Positions 41,602-50,792 of a stretch of 64,000 bases of DNA are shown in pieces. Made by a program: the position numbers and the translations under genes. Under the pieces are notes generated by a model that was given only the letters and a program-made list of their open reading frames with translations, had not been told where the DNA came from and ran no database searches. The DNA is taken from positions 434,001 to 498,000 of the forward strand of contig CBDHFR010000004.1 in NCBI GenBank assembly GCA_965262665.1. Direction: 5' to 3'. The stretch is from CBDBND01 sp965262665. GTDB lineage: Bacteria > Pseudomonadota > Alphaproteobacteria > Rhodospirillales > Rhodospirillaceae. Position 1 is the stretch's first letter. Every line of letters starts with the position of its first letter.

Positions 41602-44259
41602 ATGACTAAGAATACATCCGTTCGTTTCATTTTTTTGTCCGGTGCGGCCTTTGCACTCGGTTCCGTGCTGCCGCCCACTGTTCCCATCGTCATGGCGCAG
41701 CAGTTTGCGGTTGAAGAAATCACCGTTACTGCCCGTCGGCGTGAAGAACGTCTGCAGGATATCCCTCTGGCCATTACAGCCTTTACCGCGCAGGACATTA
41801 ATAACGCCGGTATCCAGGATCTAAACGATCTGGCTTTGCAGACCGCGGGCATGCAATTCGACTCGCGCTCCAGTGGCAACCGCACGCCAGGGCGCATCAA
41901 CTCTGTTATCCGGTTACGCGGTGTCACACAGGGCACGCTTGACCACCTCCAACCGACGTCGGTGTTTATTGACGGTATCTACGTCCTCGGCACTGCCGGT
42001 ACCATGGGTCTGCAGGACCTGGAACGGGTCGAGGTGATCAAAGGCCCGCAGTCAGCCTTCTTCGGCCGCAACACCTTTGCCGGCGCCATCAACTACATCA
42101 CCAAGACGCCGTCCCTGGACGATTATGAGACCAACTTCGATTTCTCCATGGCTACCTATGAGAAATTCGACGGCAATATAATGACCTCCGGACCGATCAT
42201 TCCCGGCAAGCTCGCTTTTCAGTTTAATGGCCGCCTGTATAACCGCGGCCCCGAATGGCAGACCACCGACGGTGGCGAACTGGGCCAAGAGTCCTCCAGC
42301 TTTGCGAGCCTCATGCTCTATGGCGAACCGAACGAAAACATGTCGTTCAAACTTCGCGCCTACTATCAATACGACGACGACAAATCGCCGGTGGCCGGTA
42401 TCATCCGCGGACGTTTCGCCGATACTTGCACCGGAACATCTATTGAGCGGTTCAACGAAGCCGGCACCGCCAGGGAGACCTTTTCTCCGACAGAGTACAT
42501 TTGTGGTGAAATCCCGAAATTCGGTTATGTCGAACAAGCGGACCCCAATCATCCCTTCGCCGGCCCAAACTATCCCTTGCATGGCCCAGGGTTCCAGGGC
42601 GGACCGCGGACGCTGCTGTCCCATGAAACCTCCCTCAATCAGCCTCAGTTCCGCAGAGACCTGCCCGGGTTCGACGGCCGCACCAGCCAGTTTTCCTTTT
42701 TCGGCCCGCAACCCAACTTCATTAGAGACATTCTCGGCGGCACCAATGTACGTGATTACGTCGGCCGCCGCGTGCCTCAGTTGAACGAATTCGGCATGAA
42801 ACGGAAGCAGGTTCGCTTCGCCTTGAATGCCGATTACGAATTCGACAACGGCTACACCGCCACCTTCTTGGCCGGCTATAGCGATATGCGTATGGCTAAC
42901 CTGTGGGATTATGACTCCGTCGACGATCCCGTCTGGTATTCCGTCGATCCGAAGATCGGGATCGACTGGAGCCTAGAGGCCCGAGTTAACTCTCCCGAGG
43001 ACAAACGGTTCCGCTGGCTCGCAGGCGCCACATTGTATGACCAAGAGTTCATCGCAAACGGCGGTGGCGGGCTGTTGATTTCAGCCTGTTTCCTTAACTG
43101 CGACCTCTTTAGTCCAGCCGTGTTCACTCTACCGCCGACCTCCGGCAACCTGGCTAAAGTGTGGGGCGTATACGGTTCGGTGTCTTACGACATCACCGAT
43201 GACCTGACACTGGATATCGAAGCCCGCTACCTGCAAGATGAGCGCAGCGTCGCGGAATCCGGTATCGAGTTCACCGACACATTTAAGCAGAAAACGCCGC
43301 GCGTCATCCTGAGCTACAGGCCGACGGAAGAGACCACCATCTACGCCCAGTACTCCAAGGGAGTGCTACCGGGAACAACCAATGCGATCGTCGGTATCTG
43401 CAGTGAGGATGAATTCCTGGTGCCGTATCCCGATCCCAGAGTCGGCCCCAACCAGGGCCAGCCGCGAACGGATTCGGAATGCGATCAAATCCGGGCGATC
43501 GTCGGTGCAGACCGGGCAACCGATGCAACGCCGTCGCAAAAATTGACATCCCTTGAATTCGGCATCAAGCAAACCTTTATGGACAGCCGGGTGCGCGCCA
43601 ATCTCACCGGCTGGTACTACGAGTGGGCGAATCGTCCGTTCGGCTTTACCATCGTCTGGGTGCGTGATGCTGAGGTTCCGGCCGACCGCGACCGCATTCC
43701 CAACGCCTTCCCCAACAACCAGGGAATTCAGATACCCGGCAGCCAAAAGCTGTGGGGCTCGGAATTGGAAACGGGCTTTGTGTTTAACGAGAATTGGGAC
43801 GCCCAGCTCAACGTCAGTTGGTCCGACAACAAGTTTACTGAATTCCAGTCCTTCTCGTTCGGGCGGATTACCAGTGTCACCAACTATAAGGGCACAAAAG
43901 TAAGCCGCTATCCCACCTGGATGGGCAACCTGGCCACGACTTATACCGGCGAGCTGAACAACACGTGGAATTATTTCGGCCGTCTCGATATTCTTTATAA
44001 CGGCAGTTATTGGGCAGAGAACCTGAATCTTGCAAAATCCGAAGCGTACTTCTTGACCCATGCCCGTGTAGGCCTGCGGCGCGAAAACCTCCGGATTGAA
44101 CTCTTTGTCCGCAACCTGTTCCAGGAAGATGCTTGGGCGTCGGCCTCGACCACAAGCGACATCACCAGCACGGCCTTTGAGTTCGCAACCATTCGCGGCA
44201 TCCTGGTGACCCCGCAAGAAAAACGCACCATCGGCCTGAGAACAAACATCACGTTCTGA
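41602..44259 (+). CDS. TonB-dependent outer-membrane receptor
   Basis: An 885-residue receptor that imports a ligand across the outer membrane using TonB energy. A signal peptide (residues ~1-34, ending VMAQQ) is followed by a TonB box and plug (VEEITVTARRREERLQDIPL, VIRLRGV, LERVEVIKGPQSAFFGRNTFAGAINYITK). A 22-strand barrel follows. The C-terminus ends with an aromatic/Phe pattern (RTIGLRTNITF) used for barrel assembly. AGGGAAGAG precedes ATG 41602. The type without a signaling N-domain and with an EEITVTA box is common in sphingomonad and caulobacter-like bacteria. Next to it are two secreted proteins of opposite strand, one HemF-like. Confidence 0.93.
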   Translation: MTKNTSVRFIFLSGAAFALGSVLPPTVPIVMAQQFAVEEITVTARRREERLQDIPLAITAFTAQDINNAGIQDLNDLALQTAGMQFDSRSSGNRTPGRINSVIRLRGVTQGTLDHLQPTSVFIDGIYVLGTAGTMGLQDLERVEVIKGPQSAFFGRNTFAGAINYITKTPSLDDYETNFDFSMATYEKFDGNIMTSGPIIPGKLAFQFNGRLYNRGPEWQTTDGGELGQESSSFASLMLYGEPNENMSFKLRAYYQYDDDKSPVAGIIRGRFADTCTGTSIERFNEAGTARETFSPTEYICGEIPKFGYVEQADPNHPFAGPNYPLHGPGFQGGPRTLLSHETSLNQPQFRRDLPGFDGRTSQFSFFGPQPNFIRDILGGTNVRDYVGRRVPQLNEFGMKRKQVRFALNADYEFDNGYTATFLAGYSDMRMANLWDYDSVDDPVWYSVDPKIGIDWSLEARVNSPEDKRFRWLAGATLYDQEFIANGGGGLLISACFLNCDLFSPAVFTLPPTSGNLAKVWGVYGSVSYDITDDLTLDIEARYLQDERSVAESGIEFTDTFKQKTPRVILSYRPTEETTIYAQYSKGVLPGTTNAIVGICSEDEFLVPYPDPRVGPNQGQPRTDSECDQIRAIVGADRATDATPSQKLTSLEFGIKQTFMDSRVRANLTGWYYEWANRPFGFTIVWVRDAEVPADRDRIPNAFPNNQGIQIPGSQKLWGSELETGFVFNENWDAQLNVSWSDNKFTEFQSFSFGRITSVTNYKGTKVSRYPTWMGNLATTYTGELNNTWNYFGRLDILYNGSYWAENLNLAKSEAYFLTHARVGLRRENLRIELFVRNLFQEDAWASASTTSDITSTAFEFATIRGILVTPQEKRTIGLRTNITF

Positions 44260-44274
44260 TCGCGTGACCGACTG

Positions 44275-44313
44275 TCGCCCGGAGACTCTCCATCTCCGGG
44301 CGATTTCTTTTTT
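44275..44313 (+). terminator. Terminator after the TonB receptor
   Basis: TCGCCCGGAGA pairs with TCTCCGGGCGA (44275-44303), followed by TTTCTTTTTTT. Confidence 0.9.
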
Positions 44314-44360
44314 TAGCGATGAATCAGGGGTTCGGCCGCCAACGTGCCGTCGCGGCAGCC

Positions 44361-45125
44361 TTATGGCTGGCTGTTTATGGTCTCCAAACGCATCAGCACA
44401 TGCTCGCGGTCGATGCGTGGAAACGACCATTTGACCAGCACCGCGTCTGGTCCGGTGACAAAAAGATCGATGGAGTTTCCGACAGTGTAGTGATCCACCT
44501 CGAAGATCCCCGCAGGGACGGTGACGGTGGTCGGGCCGTGAAAGACAACATTTTGCGTCGTAACACGACCAAGCAGTCCGTCCGGTCCGTCAGCTAAGGG
44601 AGCAGGATCATATACGGTGAGCGGTTGGACGCCGCCTTGGGCCTTGTCGTAGAGTAGCACCCGCATGGAATCCGGGCTCAACTGGTGAGGCAGAAGGGCA
44701 AAGGGTTCGGCAATGGATACGGTATGGGCGCTGCTACCCAATGGGCCGCGGTTCGAAACCGTTACTGCATCGCCGTCGACCACCAGTGATCCCGATGCCC
44801 GCCATTCGCCTTCGATCCAGTAGTGGAGTACGGCATCCAAGGGACGCATTTTGGTATCCAAACGGGTGAGAGACTGACGCAAGATATCCCGAGGGCCGTA
44901 GCGGCTGGTGGCGAAGACGGTACGCGATCCGTCCGCTTGCACGGAAATATGAAAGCGCTCTTCACCGCGCATCTGGCCGGTGCTTAAGGATCGAAAAGCA
45001 ATCATACCGCTGGCCTGACGGACCACGTTGGCGTTGTCAGGTGGGGCATTGTCAGGGAGGGTGTCATTGGCTTGGACAAAATGCTGCCCGAACAACAACA
45101 GCCAAAGAGCTAATGCAAAGCGCAT
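44361..45125 (-). CDS. Secreted protein of unknown function
   Basis: A 254-residue protein with an N-terminal signal peptide (MRFALALWLLLFGQHFVQAN). The mature part is beta-rich: GMIAFRSLSTGQMRGEERFH, VLHYWIEGEWRASGSLVV, TTQNVVFHGPTTVTVPAGIF and EVDHYTV. The pattern recalls DUF3108-like or similar secreted proteins with a short beta-barrel, but it could not be assigned. It lies 30 bases downstream of the HemF-like gene on the same strand, so the two are probably co-transcribed. Confidence 0.65.
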   Translation of the reverse strand: MRFALALWLLLFGQHFVQANDTLPDNAPPDNANVVRQASGMIAFRSLSTGQMRGEERFHISVQADGSRTVFATSRYGPRDILRQSLTRLDTKMRPLDAVLHYWIEGEWRASGSLVVDGDAVTVSNRGPLGSSAHTVSIAEPFALLPHQLSPDSMRVLLYDKAQGGVQPLTVYDPAPLADGPDGLLGRVTTQNVVFHGPTTVTVPAGIFEVDHYTVGNSIDLFVTGPDAVLVKWSFPRIDREHVLMRLETINSQP

Positions 45126-45155
45126 GCGATCGATACCTGGCTGAGGACGGGCACC

Positions 45156-46037
45156 CTAAAACTTAACCACTGGCGGCGCGTTGGCTAGGGACCACGCCTC
45201 ATACGGTACCAACGCAGAAGAAAATGGATCAGAGAACAATTGGTCTTGCAGCCATGTCTTACGCTGTAAATCTTGAGCTTTAATATCCGCTGTGCTTGCA
45301 GGGTCATTTTTTCTTTTGTCTAAGACTGAAAAGTATGCCGTCAACAAGGTTTCAAAAGCCTCTTTGACGAAGGCGACATTCTCAGTCGTGACCATCAATG
45401 GTGGTGGAGGATAAAAGCTTCCGCCAACACCGGCCGGCTTTCTTCGCCAGGTATGATCAATCTCTCCCGGGTTACCTTCGACAACCGATCTGCGGTGAGG
45501 TGTTGGGTCAACACCGTACTTGTCAAAGACGGCATCCATTTTACTCCGCATTTCCGAAAGGTCGCCCTCGTGCCAGACCGCTGGAAGCACATCCATCCAA
45601 TCGCCCACCGTGCCCGTGCCATCTGCCATGTATTGAAATACTAGTGTGAGATGCAACATGGGAACGTGTGGGCTTTTGGGGTGCACATCGAAAAAGATCG
45701 ATCGGTTCCAGCGCGGCTCGCCAAGGTAAGGCGGCAAAGGCGCCGTAACGACTGCTGACATAACCCCAGCTTTCTCGACCACCGATCCACGTGCCACGGT
45801 GACTGTATAGTCGGCCGTACCGAACGACATTTCATCGATTTCCGAATCTATGGACCCATTGAGCCGTTCTACGTGACCCAGAAATCGATCTTCCATGACG
45901 CCAAGAAAGGCCGTCAGATCATCGGCAACGGCTTGTTGGTCCGATGTTAGGGCGGCGTAGTCCCGGCCTGGAGATTGCGCAACAGCGAGTTCAATTGTTC
46001 CAGCGAGCAGAATAATTACGCTCAACGCGTATTTCAT
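45156..46037 (-). CDS. Secreted HemF-superfamily (coproporphyrinogen oxidase-like) protein
   Basis: A 293-residue protein with a signal peptide (MKYALSVIILLAGTIELAVAQ). The mature part resembles aerobic coproporphyrinogen III oxidase: EKAGVMSAVVTAPLPP, SIFFDVHPKSPHVPMLHLTL, GVGGSFYPPPP and, near the end, SDPFSSALVPYEAWS. In HemF the second block has H-x-N-x-R; here the His is kept but Asn and Arg are lost. True HemF is cytoplasmic or membrane-linked without a signal peptide, so this protein probably has another function in the periplasm, perhaps binding a tetrapyrrole. The neighbouring TonB receptor could supply the ligand. Identification is by motif reading only. Confidence 0.55.
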   Translation of the reverse strand: MKYALSVIILLAGTIELAVAQSPGRDYAALTSDQQAVADDLTAFLGVMEDRFLGHVERLNGSIDSEIDEMSFGTADYTVTVARGSVVEKAGVMSAVVTAPLPPYLGEPRWNRSIFFDVHPKSPHVPMLHLTLVFQYMADGTGTVGDWMDVLPAVWHEGDLSEMRSKMDAVFDKYGVDPTPHRRSVVEGNPGEIDHTWRRKPAGVGGSFYPPPPLMVTTENVAFVKEAFETLLTAYFSVLDKRKNDPASTADIKAQDLQRKTWLQDQLFSDPFSSALVPYEAWSLANAPPVVKF

Positions 46038-46109
46038 TGAATGGTCTCCTCAACGGTTTCAAGTAAGCGAGACACTATGAGCATCGCCATTTTTCGACCC
46101 GGCTATTGG

Positions 46110-47312
46110 TTATTCCCCAGCAGCAATTCCGTCCTTAAGCATCTTTGAAATAGCGCCATCGTCGTGGCCGAGTTCCGCCAACACTTCCTTGGTGTGCTGG
46201 CCTTGGCGGGGCAGGTCGCGGCGCACCCCCATGCGCTGGCCGCCGATGGCCAAAGGCATGTTGGGCAGCTTGATTTTGCGTCCGGCGCCGTCGCCGTCGG
46301 TCAAGGTGACCTCTGACAGGCCGTTGCCGGCATTTAAGTGCGGGTCGTCGAACAGCTCGTGGGGTTTGGCGATAGGGGCGAAGGGCATGCCGGTGGCTTC
46401 TAGCTTGGCCATCAGGTCCGCCTTGTCGTAACCCTTGAACAACTCGTCGATCTGGGGCTTGAGCCAGGGTCGGGCGTCGACGCGGCCGTTGTTGAGCTTG
46501 AGCTCTTCCTTGGCCCACAAGTCATCCAAGCCGAACGCCTCGCAGAAATTTTTCCACTGGGTATCGGAGACCACGCCGACAAACACCTTATCGTCGTCTT
46601 TGGTTTCGAACACATCGTAGATCGCCCATGCGGAGACCCGCGCTGGCATGGGATTGGCCGGCGTCCCCGTCACACCGTATTGGGCCATATGCTGGCCGAT
46701 CAGATAAACGGTGGTTTCATAGAGACTGGCGACCACGTGCTGGCCTTCACCGGTCTGGTTACGCCCCACCAGGGCGGAGAGAATACCGATGACGCCGAAC
46801 ATGCCGCCGGTGATGTCGATCACCGACGATCCGGCGCGCAACGGCTGTCCAGGGGGACCGGTCATGTAAGCGAGGCCGCCCATCATCTGGGCCACTTCGT
46901 CCAGGGCCGTGCGGTGTTCGTATGGACCCGATAGAAATCCCTTTTCGGAACAATAGATCAGTCCTTTGTTGATCTTTTTCAGGTCGTTGTAGCCGAAGCC
47001 CAGTTTATCCATGGCGCCAGGACGGAAGTTTTCAATCACCACATCTGCTTTATTGATCAGATCCAAAGCAATGCCGTGTCCGGTTTTGTTTTTCAGATCG
47101 AGACAGATGGAACGCTTGTTGCGGTTGAACATAGGGAAGTAGCCCGAGCCCGAGCCTTTCAGCCGGCGGGTGTTGTCACCTTTCAACGGTTCGATCTTGA
47201 TCACTTCGGCGCCGAGGTCGGCGAGGATGCAGCCCACCGTCGGACCCATGACCATGTGGGTGAACTCGACCACTTGGATGCCGGAAAGAGGGAGGCCGGA
47301 TGCGTCCGCCAT
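46110..47312 (-). CDS. CoA-transferase family III (CaiB/BaiF)
   Basis: A 400-residue family III CoA-transferase. It moves CoA between carboxylic acids. The features are LSGIQVVEFTHMVMGPTVGC, ADLGAEVIKIEPLKGDNTR, the FNRNKRSICLDLK strand, VVIENFRPGAMDKLGFGY and a catalytic-region Asp in TALDEVAQMMGGLAYMTG. The length is standard. The gene stands alone on the minus strand, but the divergently transcribed HMG-CoA-lyase-like gene begins 450 bases away, and the two activities are often paired in degradation of branched-chain or dicarboxylic acids. Confidence 0.93.
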   Translation of the reverse strand: MADASGLPLSGIQVVEFTHMVMGPTVGCILADLGAEVIKIEPLKGDNTRRLKGSGSGYFPMFNRNKRSICLDLKNKTGHGIALDLINKADVVIENFRPGAMDKLGFGYNDLKKINKGLIYCSEKGFLSGPYEHRTALDEVAQMMGGLAYMTGPPGQPLRAGSSVIDITGGMFGVIGILSALVGRNQTGEGQHVVASLYETTVYLIGQHMAQYGVTGTPANPMPARVSAWAIYDVFETKDDDKVFVGVVSDTQWKNFCEAFGLDDLWAKEELKLNNGRVDARPWLKPQIDELFKGYDKADLMAKLEATGMPFAPIAKPHELFDDPHLNAGNGLSEVTLTDGDGAGRKIKLPNMPLAIGGQRMGVRRDLPRQGQHTKEVLAELGHDDGAISKMLKDGIAAGE

Positions 47313-47515
47313 AGGATTATCCCTTATATATCAATATGTTAACGTTATCCTTGGACAACCGGACCCGGACCGGCAACCTGGACCTCACGGTGTGCCGATC
47401 ATATATAAAGGGGACGTGACGGCAAGCACCGCCACCGACTCATGGACCCAAATTTTACCATTTCTATGGAGCCTCCGGGTGTTTGCTAGGGCCATTCGGA
47501 CGAAAGAGAAAAGGC

Positions 47516-47731
47516 ATGACCGCTAAGCGTTATCCTCTACCTAAACGGTTCAACGTTGCGCTTTCGGAAAAAGCCTACGCCCGGCTGCGTTCGATCAACG
47601 CCGAGCACGGCTTCAGCAACAATTATTGCCTCACCATTCTTTTAGAAAACCTGGATGAGGTGGCGAACGCCAAGAAACTGGATAAAATCTATCAGGATTT
47701 CGCAGCAGAATACGGCACACCTGCTAAGTAG
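47516..47731 (+). CDS. Small ribbon-helix-helix-like protein
   Basis: A 71-residue protein: PLPKRFNVALSEKAYARLRS, INAEHGFSNNYCLTILLENL. The beta-strand then two-helix pattern (FNVALSEKAYARLR) suggests a ribbon-helix-helix DNA-binding fold, probably dimeric. It ends 30 bases before the lyase gene on the same strand, so it may regulate it. Assignment is tentative. Confidence 0.5.
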   Translation: MTAKRYPLPKRFNVALSEKAYARLRSINAEHGFSNNYCLTILLENLDEVANAKKLDKIYQDFAAEYGTPAK

Positions 47732-47761
47732 AAAGTAGGGCGCAAAGAAAGGAACGCACAC

Positions 47762-48754
47762 ATGACGGACCTCATGGACGGCATCGATATCCTCATCAGC
47801 GAAGTGGGACCGCGTGACGGTTTGCAGTCGGTGCAGTCGATCATGCCGACAGAGGCCAAGAAGGCATGGATCAAAGCCGAGCACGAAGCCGGTGTGCGCG
47901 AAATTGAGGTGGGCTCGTTCGTGCCGCCTAAATTGTTGCCGCAACTGGCCGACACGGGCGAGATAGTCGCATACGCCCGCACACTTACGGGATTGCAGGT
48001 GGCCGCCCTGGTGCCCAACTTCAAAGGGGCGGAGAACGCCATCAATGCCGGCGCCCATAAGATCACGCTGCCGCTGTCCGTGTCCGAAACCCACTCCCAG
48101 GCCAATTTGCGTAAGACCCATGCGCAGGTCCTTGAGGAAGTGGAGAAGATCGTCGCCTTGATCAAAACATTACCGGAAGACCAGCGGCCGCATTTCGAGG
48201 GCGGACTATCCACGGCCTTTGGCTGCACCCTGGAAGGTCATGTGCCTCAAGCCAAAGTCATTGAGATGGCCGAGAAGCTCATTGGTCTTGGCTGTGACGA
48301 AGTGGGTTTGGCTGACACCACAGGCTATGCCAATCCGGTGCAGGTCAAAAGCTTGATCAAGGGCATTTGGACCGCAGTCGGGCAGGACAAACTGACGGGT
48401 ATTCATCTGCACAACACCCGCGGTCAGGGGCTCGCCAATGTCATGGCCGCGTTGGATATCGGCATCGATACCTTTGACAGCTCTCTCGGCGGTTTGGGCG
48501 GCTGTCCCTTCGCACCGGGGGCCTCGGGCAACATCATCACCGAAGATCTGGTGTTCCTGTTCGACAGCATGGGACTCAAGACCGGCATCGATATGGAAAA
48601 ACTGATCGCCGTACGGGACATCCTCAAAGAGGCGATCCCCGACGAACAACTTTACGGTTTCACACCCGACGCAGGTTTACCCAAAGGCTATGAGCGGACC
48701 GTCCACGGCGGTACGGGTTGGGGTCATGATGACACTAAGCTGGCAGCGGAGTGA
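47762..48754 (+). CDS. Hydroxymethylglutaryl-CoA lyase family enzyme
   Basis: A 330-residue TIM-barrel lyase of the HMGL-like family. HMG-CoA lyase splits HMG-CoA to acetyl-CoA and acetoacetate. SEVGPRDGLQ near residue 13 provides the Arg-Asp pair and VPNFKGAENAINAG the substrate barrel. The metal His pair is in GIHLHNTRGQG, and the signature GGLGGCPFAPGASGN carries the catalytic Cys. The C-terminus, GYERTVHGGTGWGHDD, is longer than in human-type enzymes. The substrate could equally be another hydroxyacyl-CoA, for example citramalyl-CoA. It is followed 4 bases later by a VOC gene. Confidence 0.9.
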   Translation: MTDLMDGIDILISEVGPRDGLQSVQSIMPTEAKKAWIKAEHEAGVREIEVGSFVPPKLLPQLADTGEIVAYARTLTGLQVAALVPNFKGAENAINAGAHKITLPLSVSETHSQANLRKTHAQVLEEVEKIVALIKTLPEDQRPHFEGGLSTAFGCTLEGHVPQAKVIEMAEKLIGLGCDEVGLADTTGYANPVQVKSLIKGIWTAVGQDKLTGIHLHNTRGQGLANVMAALDIGIDTFDSSLGGLGGCPFAPGASGNIITEDLVFLFDSMGLKTGIDMEKLIAVRDILKEAIPDEQLYGFTPDAGLPKGYERTVHGGTGWGHDDTKLAAE

Positions 48755-48758
48755 CTCA

Positions 48759-49307
48759 ATGATGCGTGCTCTCCTTTACGTTCTCGCGCTTCTACTGGTG
48801 CCTGGTCACGTTGTCGCTCAAGACGGCGGTATTCGCGCCAACCTCGCCAATCCCATCATTGTCGTGCAGGACATGGACGCGTCGGTGCGGTTTTACACTC
48901 AGTGCCTCGGGTTCTCGATCATTGGGGAAGGGGATATTTCGGCTGACGTTTCGAAACGCACCATCGGTGCGGCCCCCGACCAGTCCGCTCGCGCGGTGTA
49001 TCTCCGCGGCGCTGATCTGCAAGACCGGGATCCTCGACCCACCGGCATTGCGCTAATTGAAATCACCGGTGGCGACGCTCTTTCTGGAATTCCCCGGACC
49101 GCCAGCGACCATGCAGCCATCCGTGGTGAAGCCATGCTATCGTTGATCATCGAAGGCATCGACGATGTTATGGCCTGCGCCAAGGCAGAGGGTGTAACTA
49201 TCCTCAATGATATCGAACTCAGCGCACAGGGGCGCTCGCGCATCGCGTCTATGATCGATCCCAGCGGGGTCCGGATCGAGATGTACGAGTATCTGCCCGG
49301 CGAGTAA
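48759..49307 (+). CDS. Secreted VOC-fold protein
   Basis: A 182-residue VOC/glyoxalase-like protein with a signal peptide (MMRALLYVLALLLVPGHVVA). The mature part has IIVVQDMDASVRFYTQCLGF and the end ASMIDPSGVRIEMYEYL with the Glu of the second module. The start ATG 48759 overlaps the space after the lyase stop; a longer in-frame start at 48690 would lie inside that gene. The pseudogene at 54196 also encodes a secreted VOC protein, so secreted VOCs recur here. Substrate unknown. Confidence 0.8.
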   Translation: MMRALLYVLALLLVPGHVVAQDGGIRANLANPIIVVQDMDASVRFYTQCLGFSIIGEGDISADVSKRTIGAAPDQSARAVYLRGADLQDRDPRPTGIALIEITGGDALSGIPRTASDHAAIRGEAMLSLIIEGIDDVMACAKAEGVTILNDIELSAQGRSRIASMIDPSGVRIEMYEYLPGE

Positions 49308-49321
49308 CGCCGACCGCTGCC

Positions 49322-50677
49322 TTATTCCGCGGGTGCCGCTTGCGCAGTCATCCAATCCACCCGGCTCATACTGTCGCGGTAGGCCTTGAGGCCGTAAGCG
49401 ACAAGCAACGTGCCGAGAGTGCCCATCACAGCCGTGACCAGGGCCATGGACAGGTTGATTTGATCGGGGTTGGCAAACACATTATCGGTCACCCAGCCCA
49501 TTAAGAAGGGGCCGACTCCTGCGCCGCCGATGCCGATGACGAGGACGTAGACGGACGTCACCGTGCCGCGCAGTTGGTTCGGTGTCATATCGTTGATGGC
49601 GGCAAGGGCCTGCGCCGGTGGCCAGTTGGCAAACATCCCGGAAATGGCGTAAAGCGCAATGCAAAGTTCAGGACTTGGCATCAACGGTGCCACGGTTGTG
49701 CCGATGGTCAGTCCAGCGCCACCCCACAGCACAGTGCGCATGGCGCCGTCTGTATTACCGCGGTCCTTGAACCAGTTTGTCACATAGCCACTGGAAACGG
49801 CCGAGAGGATGCCAAAAATGCCGCCAAAAATGCCGTACCAGATGCTGAACTGCGGCACTGACCAACCATGGACACGGTCGAACAACGAGGGTAGCCAATT
49901 CACCCAGCCGTAGACGGCCATGAGAATGAAGGCGACGCCGAAGTGGTGGCAGATGAGCGTGGTCTTGTTTTGATTGAGGAAGGCCAGGATTTCACCCCAC
50001 GAGGCTTTCTCACTTTTGTCTTTGGCGAATTCCTTTCGTTTGGGTTCGCGCACGGTAAACGCCATCAGGATGGCGGGTAGAAGACCAGCCACACCTATGA
50101 TGATGAACACGGCCTGCCAACCAGGCACTTGGCCGATGATCGGCAAGTTAACGCCTTGGAAGGTGAAGGCGATAAGCAGCCCGCCGAAAATATAAGTTAG
50201 TCCCGTACCGAAGGCCGTCGCCATAGTGTAGATGCCGAATGCCTTGGGCCGGTTACGTGGTTCGAAGAAATCGCCGATGAGGGATGCTGTGCACGGATTT
50301 AGAACGGATTCGCCAATACCGACCCCGACCCTCATACCGAAAAGGCCGGTAAAACTCCGCACCAGTCCGCATCCCGCCGTAAACACACTCCACATGGCGG
50401 TACCGAAGGTCAGCATGTGCTTGCGATTAAAGCGGTCGGCCGCCCAACCGATCGGAATCACGAACAGCGAATAAAACACCGCAAAGGCGAGGCCCTGGAT
50501 CGCACCCATCTGTGTGTCCGAAAACCCGAGATCGCGCTGGATGGCGGGTGTCAGCAGACCGACAATGATACGGTCCATAAAACCGAAGAAATAGGCAAAG
50601 ACAATGATGCCCATGCAGTACCAAGCGTATTGCGGTTTAGGGTAGTCGGACTCGTGTTGGGCTGTGGTGTCGGCCAT
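49322..50677 (-). CDS. Major facilitator superfamily transporter
   Basis: A 12-helix MFS transporter of 451 residues, starting MADTTAQHESDYPKPQYAWY. The family signature between helices 2 and 3 is GWAADRFNRKHMLTFGTAMW. A second, GYVTNWFKDRGNTD, lies between helices 8 and 9. Segments like GIGESVLNPCTASLIGDFF resemble the spinster-type branch of the family. GGGGGAG precedes ATG 50677. It is convergent with the VOC gene. It probably imports the organic acid handled by the CoA enzymes, but this is inferred from position only. Confidence 0.9.
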   Translation of the reverse strand: MADTTAQHESDYPKPQYAWYCMGIIVFAYFFGFMDRIIVGLLTPAIQRDLGFSDTQMGAIQGLAFAVFYSLFVIPIGWAADRFNRKHMLTFGTAMWSVFTAGCGLVRSFTGLFGMRVGVGIGESVLNPCTASLIGDFFEPRNRPKAFGIYTMATAFGTGLTYIFGGLLIAFTFQGVNLPIIGQVPGWQAVFIIIGVAGLLPAILMAFTVREPKRKEFAKDKSEKASWGEILAFLNQNKTTLICHHFGVAFILMAVYGWVNWLPSLFDRVHGWSVPQFSIWYGIFGGIFGILSAVSSGYVTNWFKDRGNTDGAMRTVLWGGAGLTIGTTVAPLMPSPELCIALYAISGMFANWPPAQALAAINDMTPNQLRGTVTSVYVLVIGIGGAGVGPFLMGWVTDNVFANPDQINLSMALVTAVMGTLGTLLVAYGLKAYRDSMSRVDWMTAQAAPAE

Positions 50678-50792
50678 GTCTTCGCTCCCCCTCGTCGATC
50701 TGGCCCGTAGTCTGTAGCAGGCCTGAACTGGATTCGCCAGCATTCACGCCGCCAGGTAATGTGCAGATTCAGGATACTTTGGGCTTAAAAAG

